Shown: piece by piece, positions 1 through 9,365 of the stretch
Numbering within the stretch: the first letter of the stretch is position 1
How the letters are laid out: every line of letters starts with the position of its first letter
Source of the DNA: Verrucomicrobiota bacterium
GTDB lineage: Bacteria > Verrucomicrobiota > Kiritimatiellia > CAIQIC01 > JAGNIJ01
NCBI GenBank assembly: GCA_022710725.1
Contig: JAKLGK010000005.1
Location: 344,347-408,346 of the forward strand
Length of the DNA stretch: 64,000 nucleotides
Direction of reading: 5' to 3'
Notes under the pieces: generated by a model
Databases searched by the model: none
What the model was told of the DNA's origin: nothing
The model's input: only the letters and a program-made list of their open reading frames with translations
Program-made: the position numbers and the translations under genes

Positions 1-1434
1 CGCGCGCGCGATCATGGCCGTGATCGGGCGCAGCCCGCCCGCGTGCGGCCGGGCGGTCTGCCACTCCCGAGCCGCCGCGAGGACGCCGGGCGACATGCGC
101 GCCTCCGCTTCGCGGCAGGCCGTGTTGTGCCGGGCGAATAGTTCGGGATTGGCGCGCTTCATGAACGGGACCCCGTACAACACCCGCAGCGTGTGGTTCA
201 CGCGATACTCGTCGTACGGGTTGGCGCCCAGCCGCCGCGCCAGTTCGGCGTCGTCCGGGAGCCCCGCCAGCGCGCCGGGATCGACGCGGAGGGCACCGGG
301 CAGGGACCCCATGGCTTCGGCCATCGCCCGCGCCGCGCGGGCCTGTCCGCGCAGCGAGAGGTGCACGTGGTCCTCGACAAGGTCCCGGCCCGTGGCGCCG
401 GCCGGGCTTTCCGTCCGGAAGAGCTCGGCGATATCGCACAGCCCGGCGCCTTTTTCCCGAGCCGCCGACCGGATCGCCTCCTCGGTTTGCGAGGTCGGGC
501 GCCAGGGCAGGGGATCCCGGTCTCGCGCCTCGAGGAAGGACCGGCGCGCGCCGTCCCGGTCGCCGGCGGCGGCCTGCTCGCGCCCGCGCCGGTAGCGCGC
601 CCGCGCCTCGTTGTCCGCGCCCAGCGGCGCCAGGTCCGACTCGTTGGCGGCGGTGGTGCATACGATCGCCGGGACGCCGGCCGCCTTCGCGGCGTCCAGC
701 ATGGCGCCCAGGTTCGCGGCGAGGTTCCGCGCGGCGGCCTCGCGCAGGGGCGAATTCGCGTGGATGGCGGACCGGCCGATCATCTCTTCCATCAGCGTCA
801 CGCCCTCGTCCGGCTGCCGGCCCCGCCATGTATCCAGGGCCTGGACGAGGGCGAGGCCGCGCAGGGCGCGCAGCACCCGAAGGGCGGACGGCGGGAGGGT
901 GCCGGCGGCGTTGATGGAGCCGGTGCCGTACGCGCCGAAAAATTCGTTGTTGCCCGTGTAGAAGATCAGCAGGTCCGGCTCGAACTTCAGCGCGTCGCGG
1001 ACGAGGTAGACCAGCGGGAAACTGGCGACGGCGGTGGTCCCGAGGCTGATGACCTCGGCCTTCCGGTCCGTCCAGGCAGAGTTGAGTATTTCCTGGAGGA
1101 ACGCGGCCATGGAGAGGTTGCGCGGCTGGGGATAGCCCTTCGCGGCGGACTCGCCGATGATGAAAATGCGGACGACGTCCGCCGGCTTCGGCATGACGAA
1201 GGTGGACTGCTCCGCGTAACCCGGCCGGTCCGGGTTGGCGAAGAAGTAGGGTTTCGACGCGGCCGGCTCGACGAGGCAGAGCATGTCCCCGGACGGCAGG
1301 CGGCCGACCTCGCGCAGGAACGCGGGATAGCCACCGCGGCCGGACAGTCGGAGGCCGGCTTCAATCGTTGCGAGGGCCAGGAGCGGAAGCAGCAGGGCAA
1401 GAAGTCTAAACAGGATTCTCTTGCCCGGGGACAT
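1..1434 (-). CDS. SGNH/GDSL-hydrolase-like secreted protein, 3' end outside window
   Basis: The frame is open from an ATG at 1434 to the window edge, so at least 478 residues are visible and the C-terminus is missing. The N-terminus is a basic stretch followed by a leucine-rich hydrophobic segment, which fits a signal peptide or membrane anchor. SGNH-type blocks can be seen: a GES motif near residue 98 in place of GDS, a GNNEF block, and a late DHVH block that would supply the catalytic Asp and His. The middle is alanine- and arginine-rich and helical, possibly TPR-like. The exact substrate cannot be told. It is probably an esterase or acyl-modifying enzyme acting outside the cytoplasm. The fold assignment is fairly safe and the function is inference. 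Confidence 0.75.
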   Translation of the reverse strand, partial: MSPGKRILFRLLALLLPLLALATIEAGLRLSGRGGYPAFLREVGRLPSGDMLCLVEPAASKPYFFANPDRPGYAEQSTFVMPKPADVVRIFIIGESAAKGYPQPRNLSMAAFLQEILNSAWTDRKAEVISLGTTAVASFPLVYLVRDALKFEPDLLIFYTGNNEFFGAYGTGSINAAGTLPPSALRVLRALRGLALVQALDTWRGRQPDEGVTLMEEMIGRSAIHANSPLREAAARNLAANLGAMLDAAKAAGVPAIVCTTAANESDLAPLGADNEARARYRRGREQAAAGDRDGARRSFLEARDRDPLPWRPTSQTEEAIRSAAREKGAGLCDIAELFRTESPAGATGRDLVEDHVHLSLRGQARAARAMAEAMGSLPGALRVDPGALAGLPDDAELARRLGANPYDEYRVNHTLRVLYGVPFMKRANPELFARHNTACREAEARMSPGVLAAAREWQTARPHAGGLRPITAMIARA

Positions 1435-1458
1435 CGGCGGCCGGTGTGCGGCCGTCGC

Positions 1459-2181
1459 TTACGCGCGCCGGATACGGCGGAACACGCCCAGCCCGACCAG
1501 CGCGCCCACGCCCATCAGCATCGCCGTCGAGGGCTCGGGGATGGTGTATGTGCTCAACCCCGTTGTGCCGGAGGAGGTATACGGGTTGGGCCAGTCTGAA
1601 ATAGTCTGGTTGGGATTCGACAGGGCATCCACCGCCGAGTCGGTGCCGCCACCGCCGGACGAGTAGGCGTCGAAGTAGAAGGTGTCATTGCCTGTGAGCC
1701 CAAGCGATGAGCGTGTAACAGTCATGGTCACCGTGCTGGTGGGCCCGCTAACGAAACTGTATGCCGCCAAGGCCGCGGGGCCGCTCCAATTGCCACCCGT
1801 ACCCCCGCCTGCACCTACGCTGTATGTCCAAAGCTGGGCTCCGCCACCCGAGTTCACCCACGACCCGAGCCAATGTGTCATGCCGTACCCCGATCCGGCA
1901 TCGAGATTAATGGGCCGATTCCATCCATTTCCAGTTGTTGAGCCCGCATCTTTCATGTTGGCGATGCCAATCATGAAATTGCCCCAGTCGGGATTAGTCA
2001 CATCTCCGTTGACGGCAAGTGTGAAGATGAGGTCCGACGCGGTGTGTGAGACTTCCATGCTTACGATATCCATCGTGCCGTTGGCGCTGACAAATACTTC
2101 AGAGAGTGAATCGTTCACAATTATAGACGCCTGTACGGATGCCGCCGCGACCAGTGATGCAAGAAACAGAACTTTTTTCAT
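1459..2181 (-). CDS. PEP-CTERM sorting domain protein
   Basis: A secreted protein of about 240 residues. The start at 2181 is chosen because it is preceded by a purine-rich GGGGGAAG site and opens a clean signal peptide (MKKVLFLASLVAAASVQA). The body is rich in Gly, Ser, Thr and Asn, with few charges. The C-terminus has the full PEP-CTERM layout: IPEPST, a hydrophobic glycine-rich helix (MLMGVGALVGLGVF), then a basic RRIRR tail. In known systems an exosortase cleaves this tail and the protein is exported to the surface or matrix. The longer reading from 2217 would bury the signal peptide. No exosortase is visible in the window. Function beyond sorting is unknown. Confidence 0.88.
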   Translation of the reverse strand: MKKVLFLASLVAAASVQASIIVNDSLSEVFVSANGTMDIVSMEVSHTASDLIFTLAVNGDVTNPDWGNFMIGIANMKDAGSTTGNGWNRPINLDAGSGYGMTHWLGSWVNSGGGAQLWTYSVGAGGGTGGNWSGPAALAAYSFVSGPTSTVTMTVTRSSLGLTGNDTFYFDAYSSGGGGTDSAVDALSNPNQTISDWPNPYTSSGTTGLSTYTIPEPSTAMLMGVGALVGLGVFRRIRRA

Positions 2182-2305
2182 GGCCTTCCCCCTGCTTGAG
2201 TTGCCGTGATGATCCAATAACTAGCATGACCGCCGGGCCGGTTTTTGTCAAGCCGCCGTGAAGGCACGTATTTCTTTGGGCGGGAAGCCTTCCCGCACGC
2301 CCGGC

Positions 2306-2875
2306 TTACCACCACCCCATGGCCTCGTCGACCTCCATGGTCAGGTCGCGGAGGCGGCGCTCGACGATCTGCCCCTTGGCCTCCCGGCGGGTCTCCAGCA
2401 TGGTGCGGATCTTGTTCAGTTCGCGCTCCAGGTTCTTGACTTCCAGTTCGCGCTCGGCCAGGCGCAAATCGAAGATTTCGTTGAGCATTTCCTCCAGTTT
2501 CTGTTTCAGGGCGGTCTTCTGCGCCTCGTCCGGGGCCTGGCGCAGCGCCTCGGCGACCTTCCGGCATTGGGCGTCCAACTGCTGGGCGCGCAGGAACCCG
2601 GCGGCCAGTTCCGGCGCGACCCGCTTGAGTTCGTTGTAGCGGCGGACCATGTGGCCGAGCATGCGGATTTCGTGCTGGAATATCTCCGGCTCATTTTGCC
2701 GGAGCCGCTGGAGGTTTTCGAAAACCTCGGGCAGGTTGGTCTCGAGGAAGGCCAGCGTTTCCTGTTCCGAGGGCAGGGGGGGCTCTCCCGGCGGGGGCGG
2801 TTCCTGCCCTCCCGCCACCGGCGACAGCAGGCAGAATCCGGAAATCAACACCACGAACTGCGCGAACTTTTTCAT
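2306..2875 (-). CDS. secreted coiled-coil protein of a sigma/anti-sigma operon
   Basis: About 189 residues. The start at 2875 has a GGAAAGGAG site and overlaps the stop of the upstream gene as ATGA. A signal peptide (residues 1-25) is followed by a Pro-rich linker and then a long, highly charged helical region with heptad-like spacing, ending in a tryptophan pair. No enzyme motif is visible. Its place as third gene after an ECF sigma factor and a membrane anti-sigma-like protein suggests a periplasmic partner that senses or modulates the signal. That role is inferred from context. The helical, Glu/Arg-rich make-up is reminiscent of CpxP/Spy-type periplasmic sensors, but no signature motif supports naming it so. 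Confidence 0.7.
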   Translation of the reverse strand: MKKFAQFVVLISGFCLLSPVAGGQEPPPPGEPPLPSEQETLAFLETNLPEVFENLQRLRQNEPEIFQHEIRMLGHMVRRYNELKRVAPELAAGFLRAQQLDAQCRKVAEALRQAPDEAQKTALKQKLEEMLNEIFDLRLAERELEVKNLERELNKIRTMLETRREAKGQIVERRLRDLTMEVDEAMGWW

Positions 2876-3639
2876 GACGGGCTCCTTTCCTGGCAAACCG
2901 GTCTGGCCGCGGGCCCTTTCAAAGGCGGATACCCGCGAAGCGAGACTCTTATTGTCGTGTTCCGTTGTATCGTCGGCGCGCCGCGGCCGGCGATCTCGTC
3001 GTCGGCCGGAATCTCGATCTTCAGGAGATCCTCGCGCGCCGTATCCATTTGCGATTTAAGCTGCTGCATCCTCCTGTCGAAGTCGGCGCCGGGCCGGGCG
3101 GGGCGGGTGGCGGCGACCTGCGAACGGCAGAGGCCCTGGAGGGTTTCCAGGCGTTCCTTCACGTCCGCCGCGAAGGTCTCCTCGGGTTCGAGCGCCGGGG
3201 CGGGCGCCGCCGGGGCCAGGCCGCCGACGGCCGCCCGGAGTTGGGACAGGCGCACCGCCAACTCGTCGTCGGAGACGAGGCCCGCCGGCGGGTGCGTCGT
3301 ATCCCGGGCGACCTGGATGCCCGGCGCGCGCCGCCACAGCCGCCAGGCGGCGCCGCCGAGGAGCAGCAGCAGGGCGGCGGCTGCCGCCCGCCACGCGGGA
3401 TAAAGGAACAGGACGCGCGCGGTCTTCCGGCGCCGAGCCGCGGTCAGGGCCGGCGCGACGAGATCGCGGCCCGGTTCGAGGACCGGCAGCCGCGCCAGGC
3501 GCGCTTCCTGCTCCTGGAATTCCGCGAGCGCCTTGCGCGCTTCGGGATCGGAGCGCAGCGCCTCCTCGACCCGCGCGCGCCGGTCCGGCGTCAGTTCGCC
3601 GCCGGCGTACAACAGCAGTTCCTCGTGGCTGATTTTCAT
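2872..3639 (-). CDS. membrane-anchored anti-sigma-factor-like protein
   Basis: 255 residues. The N-terminal 60 residues are acidic and helical and start with a motif (HEELLLYAGGELTPDRR) typical of anti-sigma domains that clasp ECF sigma factors. A single transmembrane helix (about residues 84-100, AAAALLLLLGGAAW) separates it from a Pro/Ala-rich extracytoplasmic region. No HxxxCxxC zinc site is present, so it is not a ZAS-type anti-sigma. The ATG overlaps the stop of the sigma gene, and its own stop overlaps the next start, so all three genes are probably translationally coupled. Assignment rests on topology plus adjacency to the sigma factor. Confidence 0.72.
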   Translation of the reverse strand: MKISHEELLLYAGGELTPDRRARVEEALRSDPEARKALAEFQEQEARLARLPVLEPGRDLVAPALTAARRRKTARVLFLYPAWRAAAAALLLLLGGAAWRLWRRAPGIQVARDTTHPPAGLVSDDELAVRLSQLRAAVGGLAPAAPAPALEPEETFAADVKERLETLQGLCRSQVAATRPARPGADFDRRMQQLKSQMDTAREDLLKIEIPADDEIAGRGAPTIQRNTTIRVSLRGYPPLKGPAARPVCQERSPS

Positions 3640-4226
3640 GGCGCCTCACCGAACCACTTCCGCAGCCGCTGGGACGCATTGTGCATCCGGCCGAGCGTCG
3701 TGTTCAAGGGGGTCTTCATGACCTCCGCGATCTCCCGGAACCGCAGCCCGGAATAGGTCCGCAACAGCACGACCTGCTTTTCCGCCTCCGGCAGGGTGGC
3801 CACGGCCTGCGCGACCCGCGCGGCCGTTTCCTGCTCCTCCAACTGGCGGCCGGGCGAAGGGCCCGGGTCCACGGCCTCCGGGGCGGGGACATCGTGCTCC
3901 GTCCAGGCCGATTCGCCGATCGGCAGCCGCCGGCGCTTCTTCGCCATCCGCAGGCCCTCCCGGTATGCGATCTGGAACATCCAGCTCTTGAACGTTCCCT
4001 TCGCCTCGTCAAACCGATGCAGCTTCGTCGCCGCCCGGATGAAGGCCTCCTGGGCGGCGTCCTCCGCGTCGTGCCGGTTCCGGAGCATCCGGCAAAGGAA
4101 ACTGAATATTCGCGCCTGGTATCTTCTCAACAAGTCTTCCAAGGCCGATTCGTGGCCGCCGCGCCACAACCGGATCAAGTCGGTATCGAGCCGATCGTCC
4201 GGCCCGCTATGTGATACCTCGGCCAT
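3636..4226 (-). CDS. RNA polymerase ECF sigma factor (sigma-70 family)
   Basis: About 196 residues. Region 2 is clear (LLRRYQARIFSFLCRMLRNR, then DAEDAAQEAFIRA), and region 4 ends with an HTH (SGLRFREIAEVMKTPLNTT). It would direct RNA polymerase to an extracytoplasmic-function regulon. The start at 4226 (MAEVSHSG) gives the usual family length. The frame stays open up to 4409, and a start at 4274 is possible, because neither has a strong ribosome site. It is the first gene of a three-gene operon with the anti-sigma-like and secreted proteins, and is divergent from the beta-helix gene at 4408, which could be a target. That last point is speculation. Confidence 0.9.
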   Translation of the reverse strand: MAEVSHSGPDDRLDTDLIRLWRGGHESALEDLLRRYQARIFSFLCRMLRNRHDAEDAAQEAFIRAATKLHRFDEAKGTFKSWMFQIAYREGLRMAKKRRRLPIGESAWTEHDVPAPEAVDPGPSPGRQLEEQETAARVAQAVATLPEAEKQVVLLRTYSGLRFREIAEVMKTPLNTTLGRMHNASQRLRKWFGEAP

Positions 4227-4407
4227 GGCGGTAGTATTGCCGGCGTTCGATGGAGGCTGTGCGATAGCGTGCATCCCCGCCGGCGGAGCGTCAAGCCGGC
4301 ATCGCCGGGAATACGGGCAATAGGGCCTTCGACAGGAGGGTAGTACCACCAGAGATTGGAAGAAGAGTACAGTGAACGAGGCGAAATCCTTCGCCGGGGA
4401 GTGGAAC

Positions 4408-6333
4408 ATGGCTGTCCGCGCAATGATGGTCCACGCGGCGCTGTCTGTCGGCGTCTTGAACCTTGTCCCCGGCGTGGCCGCCGGCGCGACGTATTACGTG
4501 CGGCCCGACGGCGGGTCCGCGCAGCAGTGCAATGGGCTGGTGGACGCGCCGTACCCGGGGAGCGGCGAGGGCCAGCCCTGCGCGTGGGATCACCCCTTTC
4601 GCGCGCTGCCGCCGGGCGGCGCGCCGAACATCGCGGGCGGCGACACGCTGATCATCGGGCCGGGGAGCTACAAGATGGGGTACGGCGCGCCCGGCGCGGA
4701 CGCATGCAACAGCGGTTGGCCCTGGGAATGCGCCATGCCGCCCGTGCCGAGCGGGCCGGACCCGCAGCACCCGACGCGCATCCTCGGCGCGAGCTGGGCG
4801 TCCGGCTGCACGAACAAGCCGGAGTTGTGGGGCGCGGAGCGGGCGACGTTCATCTTCAACCTGACCGGATCGAGCAACGTGGAGATCGGGTGCCTGGAGT
4901 TGACGGATCACGAAGGCTGCGTCGAGTTTCATTCGGGCGGCCTCCCGTGCGAGCGCGACAGTTTTCCGTACGGCGACTGGTGCCAGCGCGGCCTGTACGC
5001 GGAGGATGCGCGGAACGTGTACCTGCACGATCTCGATATTCACGGGATGGCGGACACGGGCATCCAGGCCGGGCGGCTGGCGGACTGGACGGTCGAGGAC
5101 GTGCGCCTGGCCGGCAACGGATGGTCCGGCTGGGACGGGGATATCGCCGGGGACGACGGCAACACCGGGACCCTGTTCTTCAGCGGCTTCGTCGTCGAGT
5201 GGAACGGCTGCGGCGAGACCTGGCCGGGCGGCCAGGCTACGGGTTGCTGGGCGCAGACCGCGGGCGGCTACGGCGACGGGTTCGGCACCGGCCGGACGGG
5301 CGGAAACTGGATCTTCGTGGACTGCGCGTTCCGGCACAACACGTCCGACGGCCTGGATCTGCTCTACGTTCGGGAACCGGGCTCCTCGATTCTCATCAGC
5401 CGGACGCTGGCGGAGGGCAATGCCGGCAACCAGTTGAAGACGTCCGGGCCCGCGCAAATCGAAAACTGCGTCGTGGTGGGGAGTTGCGCCTTCTTCGACG
5501 GCCAGCCGTTCACCTTCAACGTGGATAACTGCCGGGCGGGCGGCAACGCCGTGTCGCTCTCCCTCGCGCCCACCAATCAAGCGTCCATCCTGAACTGCAC
5601 GATCACCAGCGAGGGCGATTGCCTGGTCATCGCCGGCTGTGCCGGCACGAACTGCAACGGCTCGGAATCCGTGTATCTGCGCAACAACGTGTTTCTTGGG
5701 CACACGGATTTCTTCCAGCCCTGGGAAAACACCTGCCTGACGTACGACGAGGGCTTCCCGGCCACGCCCTTCGACCTCGACTACTCGGTGATTTCCGGCG
5801 TGAAGAACGATCCCTGCCCGGTGGGTCCCCATGACCTCTGCGCGAGCCCGCAGCTGGCCGGCATGACGCTGGCCGCCTTCGACGCCCGGTTGCTGTCCAA
5901 CAGCCCGGCGATGGACGCGGGGACCAACCGGCCGGCGGTCGGCGGCGATTTCGACGGCGTCTCGCGCCCGCTGGACGGGAACCACGACGGGACGAACCGG
6001 CACGACATCGGCGCTCTCGAGTATGCGCACGCGCTGGCCGATTCCGACGGAGACGGCATGGCCGACGCGGACGAGGTGACGGCGGGCACGGACGCCACGA
6101 ACAGCGTGGCCCTCTTCACGATGGAGATCCTCCGTGCGGTGCCGGATCCCGTGCTGGGATGGTCGGGCGTTGCCGGGCGGGCCTACGACCTGTTCTCCGC
6201 CCCGGCGGTGACAGGGGCCTGGGTGGCCGTCGAAGGCGGGACGAATCTTCCGGGTCGGGACGCTCCGCAATGGTTTACCAATGCGGCGCCCGACGAGCGC
6301 CGCTTCTACCGGTTGGGCGTGCGCGTCCGCTGA
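4408..6333 (+). CDS. secreted right-handed beta-helix protein with calcium-repeat tail
   Basis: 641 residues from the ATG at 4408, which follows a GGGGAG site and opens a signal peptide (MAVRAMMVHAALSVGVLNL). A GTG at 4372 is an alternative. The mature part reads as a choice-of-anchor or polysaccharide-binding beta-helix with repeated short strands and Asn/Gly turns, and with many cysteines (CNG, CNS, CTN), which suggests disulfides outside the cell. Near the C-terminus a thrombospondin-type-3-like DSDGDGMADADE motif should bind calcium. It is followed by a domain of about 70 residues also seen in outline at the end of the gene at 6704. A carbohydrate-active or adhesive role is likely. No catalytic residues can be assigned. 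Confidence 0.82.
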   Translation: MAVRAMMVHAALSVGVLNLVPGVAAGATYYVRPDGGSAQQCNGLVDAPYPGSGEGQPCAWDHPFRALPPGGAPNIAGGDTLIIGPGSYKMGYGAPGADACNSGWPWECAMPPVPSGPDPQHPTRILGASWASGCTNKPELWGAERATFIFNLTGSSNVEIGCLELTDHEGCVEFHSGGLPCERDSFPYGDWCQRGLYAEDARNVYLHDLDIHGMADTGIQAGRLADWTVEDVRLAGNGWSGWDGDIAGDDGNTGTLFFSGFVVEWNGCGETWPGGQATGCWAQTAGGYGDGFGTGRTGGNWIFVDCAFRHNTSDGLDLLYVREPGSSILISRTLAEGNAGNQLKTSGPAQIENCVVVGSCAFFDGQPFTFNVDNCRAGGNAVSLSLAPTNQASILNCTITSEGDCLVIAGCAGTNCNGSESVYLRNNVFLGHTDFFQPWENTCLTYDEGFPATPFDLDYSVISGVKNDPCPVGPHDLCASPQLAGMTLAAFDARLLSNSPAMDAGTNRPAVGGDFDGVSRPLDGNHDGTNRHDIGALEYAHALADSDGDGMADADEVTAGTDATNSVALFTMEILRAVPDPVLGWSGVAGRAYDLFSAPAVTGAWVAVEGGTNLPGRDAPQWFTNAAPDERRFYRLGVRVR

Positions 6334-6354
6334 AAGCGTCGGGTCGGGGCGTTG

Positions 6355-6543
6355 TCAGGTTTTCCACTGCGCGGCATCCGCCAGGCGGGGCAGCCGGCCG
6401 CGATGGTCCACGCAGTAGGCGAACCAGGAGGCGAAGGCCAGCAGGGCCTGCGGATCGCGGGAGAGATTCAGGCGGGCGATGAACCGGGCCTGGATCCGGT
6501 TCCACCGGCCCAGGTTCCTCATTTTCATGCTCATCGAACTCAT
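6355..6543 (-). CDS. small basic hypothetical protein
   Basis: 62 residues, predicted from an ATG at 6543 with a GGAGAG site eight bases upstream. The product is Arg-rich and amphipathic (MKMRNLGRWNRIQARFIARL), with no recognisable domain. It lies alone between two convergently and divergently placed beta-helix genes, in otherwise non-coding sequence. The good ribosome site and sensible composition favour a real gene, but a chance frame in GC-rich DNA cannot be excluded. Confidence 0.45.
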   Translation of the reverse strand: MSSMSMKMRNLGRWNRIQARFIARLNLSRDPQALLAFASWFAYCVDHRGRLPRLADAAQWKT

Positions 6544-6703
6544 GGCGGTTCTCTCCACCGGTTAATAACGTTGTCGCCCGTCATTAATTTTTCTTCCTTC
6601 CGGCCTCCAACGGTTGAGTCGGCGGCCGGCGGCCCCTTGTCGCGCCGCCCCGGCAATAAACGGCCCGGCCCGGGGGTTACGCCTGTGGAAAGCGAGGGGG
6701 AAC

Positions 6704-9334
6704 ATGAAGAAAATCGTATGCTGGGCGGTTTGCGGGTGGATGGCGTCCGCGGCGCATGGCATGGTGCGGCTGAACGACGGGGGACTGTATCTCTCGATTC
6801 AGGGCGCCGTGAACGCGGCGACGAACGGGGACACGCTGAAGATCGCGGCGGACTTCTATCCCGAGGTCGTCATCGTTTCGAACAAGAACCTGACGCTGGA
6901 GGGCGGGTACAACGGTGCGTTCACCGCCCGCGACGGCGGCGACTCCGTCGTGGATGCCCAGCAGGCCGGTACGACGCTGTGGTTCATCGACTCCAGCTCG
7001 CGGGTGGACCGGGTCAGCCTGACAGGCGGCACGGGCCACCCCCAGAACCTCTGGTGCGGGGGCGGAAGCCTGCTGCACCGGTCGTGGATCGAGTTCACGG
7101 ACTGCCGCGTGTACTCGAACGCCGCGACGTTCGGCGGTGGTCTCTTCGTGGGCCTGGACGCGTACGCCAAGCTCACGGGCGCAACGGAGATCTACTCCAA
7201 CGCCGCGGTCTGGTCCGGCGGCGGCGCGTTCGTGGACGGGCGCTGCGACCTCGTGCACAGCAACACGCTCGTGTATGGCAACACGGCGAACGAGGGCAGT
7301 GGAGGCGGCATCTGGGTCGAGACCGGTTACCTGCGTCTATTCCAAGGCTGGGTTCGTGACAACCTCGCCCTGCCCGGCGGCTCGGGCGCGGCCGCGGCGG
7401 GCGGCGGGGTGGGGGCGTCGGGCTCGTTCGTCGAGATCGGCGACGGCGCGGCCCTGATGCAGAACGAGGCCGTCCTGGGCGGCGGCCTGGCCCTGTTCAA
7501 CTCGACCGGGCACCTCGGGCGCGCGCGGATTGCCGATTGCTACCTCGGCGTCAATTCGGCCGTGGAGCGCGGGGGCGGCCTGTACGCCTCCAACTCGGTC
7601 CTGCTGGCAAAGGGATTGTGCTGTTGGGGCAACGACGCGATTCTGGCCGGCGGCGGGGCCTGGCTGCATTCCTGCACGGTGAACTCGGACACGAATGGAA
7701 TGGGCGCCGACCAGTGCGGCACGGAGGGCCACGGTGGAGGATTCTACCTCGAAAACACCACGGCCGATCTCACGCGATTCACCGGGTGGTTGAACGTGGC
7801 CGGGGGGAACGGCGGCGGTTTGTACGCCACGGGTTCGTGGCTCCAGGTCTCGGGCATGGATTTCCGGCACAACGCCGCGCCGAACCCGATGGGCCCGCCC
7901 GCGAGCGGCCTGGGCGGCGCCGTGGCGCTCTTCTCGTCCATGATGACGATCACCAACGGACCGCCGGGCGATGCCTTCGCGACGCCCCGCTTCGCGGGCA
8001 ACAGCGTCAGCACGAACGGGGGGGGCGGCGGCGCCGTCTACGTCGGGGCGGGCAGCGATTTCACCGCGTTCAACGCCGTCTTCGAAACCAACCGCGCGGT
8101 CCATGGCGGGGCGCTGCGCGCGGAGGGCGCCCCTGTCTCCCTGCTGCACAATCGCCTCGAGAACAACACGGCCGACGAGGGCGGCGGGATCTTCGTGGAA
8201 AACACCATCCTGCTCCTCGTGGGTGGACACCTGCTCGGCAACGCGGCGACCAACGAGGGCGGCGCCCTGTACGGTCTCCATGCCGTGATCCGCGGCTATG
8301 TCGTCGAGGCGCCCTACTACACAACCGCCGAAGGCTGGTCGCTGAGCTTCCAGGGCAACCTGGCTCATAACGGCGGCGCGATGCACCTGGACTACTGCGA
8401 CACCATCATCAGCCACGCGGCCTTCATTTCCAACAGCGCGCCGACGTATGCTTCCGGCCTGGGGATCGTCGGCGGGCAGGCCCACGTCGCGCATACGCTG
8501 ATCACCGGGGGCACCCAGCCCGCCGGCTGGGGCGGACTGCCCGGCGCGGCGATCGCGTGGGCGGGGCCCAGTACGGGAACGGCGCTCTTCTGCACGCTGG
8601 CCGGCAACCTCGGCGACGGGTTGCGCCTGTACAACGACATCCAGCTCTCGGTCTCCAACAGCATCGTCTGGGGTAATCAGAGCTGGGAGATCAGCACCAA
8701 CGGCCTGGCCGGCGGATCGCTGGTCGTCCGCCACAGCGACATCGGCGGCGGCTGGCCGGGCGCCGGCAACATCGACGCCTACCCGGAGTTCTATCCCAAC
8801 CACCACCTGCGCCACGGCTCGCCCTGCATCAACGCCGGCGGCGCGCTCGGCAGCCTGTACTGGCTCTGGGACGACACCGACGCGGACGGCGAATCGCGGC
8901 TGGCCAACACGCCGGACATGGGCTGCGACGAGTTCCGGGACAGCGACGGCGACCGCATGCCGGACGTCGTGGAGACCCACACCGGCGCGTACACGTCCGA
9001 GACGGACATGGGCACGGACCCGAACGATCCCGACACCGACGGCGATGACTCGCCCGACGGCGAGGAGTGGATCGCGGATACCGATCCCACGCGGGGGGAT
9101 GACAACCTTCGGATCCTGTCCATCACCGCCTCAACGGTCGCCCCCGGCGGCGTGGACGTTCAGTGGGCCGGCGGCACCCAGGCCGATCAGGTGCTGGAAT
9201 GGGCGGGTGATCCCGGCGGGCCCTGGCAAGGGTGCGCATGGTATTCGGCGCCGACGCCCAAAATGAACCAGGGCGCCTTCGCCATCGGGAGTCCGACCGG
9301 CCTGATCTTCCGCGTCCGCGCCTACCGGCCGTGA
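6704..9334 (+). CDS. secreted polymorphic-outer-membrane-protein-like beta-helix protein
   Basis: 876 residues from the ATG at 6704 (GAGGGGG site; signal peptide MKKIVCWAVCGWMASAAHG). The body contains many GG-A-h and NxA-type repeats (GGGLF, GGGAF, GGAVAL, GGALYG), separated by 25-40 residues. This is the pattern of chlamydial Pmp and choice-of-anchor beta-helix domains. A DSDGDRMPD / DPNDPDTDGDDSPDGEE segment near the C-terminus looks like thrombospondin-type-3 calcium repeats, followed by a short terminal domain like that of the 4408 gene. No autotransporter barrel is visible, so it is probably secreted or surface-bound by another route. Likely adhesin or glycan-binding protein. Substrate unknown. 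Confidence 0.82.
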   Translation: MKKIVCWAVCGWMASAAHGMVRLNDGGLYLSIQGAVNAATNGDTLKIAADFYPEVVIVSNKNLTLEGGYNGAFTARDGGDSVVDAQQAGTTLWFIDSSSRVDRVSLTGGTGHPQNLWCGGGSLLHRSWIEFTDCRVYSNAATFGGGLFVGLDAYAKLTGATEIYSNAAVWSGGGAFVDGRCDLVHSNTLVYGNTANEGSGGGIWVETGYLRLFQGWVRDNLALPGGSGAAAAGGGVGASGSFVEIGDGAALMQNEAVLGGGLALFNSTGHLGRARIADCYLGVNSAVERGGGLYASNSVLLAKGLCCWGNDAILAGGGAWLHSCTVNSDTNGMGADQCGTEGHGGGFYLENTTADLTRFTGWLNVAGGNGGGLYATGSWLQVSGMDFRHNAAPNPMGPPASGLGGAVALFSSMMTITNGPPGDAFATPRFAGNSVSTNGGGGGAVYVGAGSDFTAFNAVFETNRAVHGGALRAEGAPVSLLHNRLENNTADEGGGIFVENTILLLVGGHLLGNAATNEGGALYGLHAVIRGYVVEAPYYTTAEGWSLSFQGNLAHNGGAMHLDYCDTIISHAAFISNSAPTYASGLGIVGGQAHVAHTLITGGTQPAGWGGLPGAAIAWAGPSTGTALFCTLAGNLGDGLRLYNDIQLSVSNSIVWGNQSWEISTNGLAGGSLVVRHSDIGGGWPGAGNIDAYPEFYPNHHLRHGSPCINAGGALGSLYWLWDDTDADGESRLANTPDMGCDEFRDSDGDRMPDVVETHTGAYTSETDMGTDPNDPDTDGDDSPDGEEWIADTDPTRGDDNLRILSITASTVAPGGVDVQWAGGTQADQVLEWAGDPGGPWQGCAWYSAPTPKMNQGAFAIGSPTGLIFRVRAYRP

Positions 9335-9365
9335 TCGCGGATGAAGACAGGCGCCCTCGCCCCGC

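Noticed and set aside
193..1599. Long plus-strand frame opposite the first gene
   Set aside because: It is Arg/Gly/Pro-rich and antisense to the SGNH-like gene, which has a signal peptide, SGNH blocks and proper codon use. Such frames are common in GC-rich DNA.
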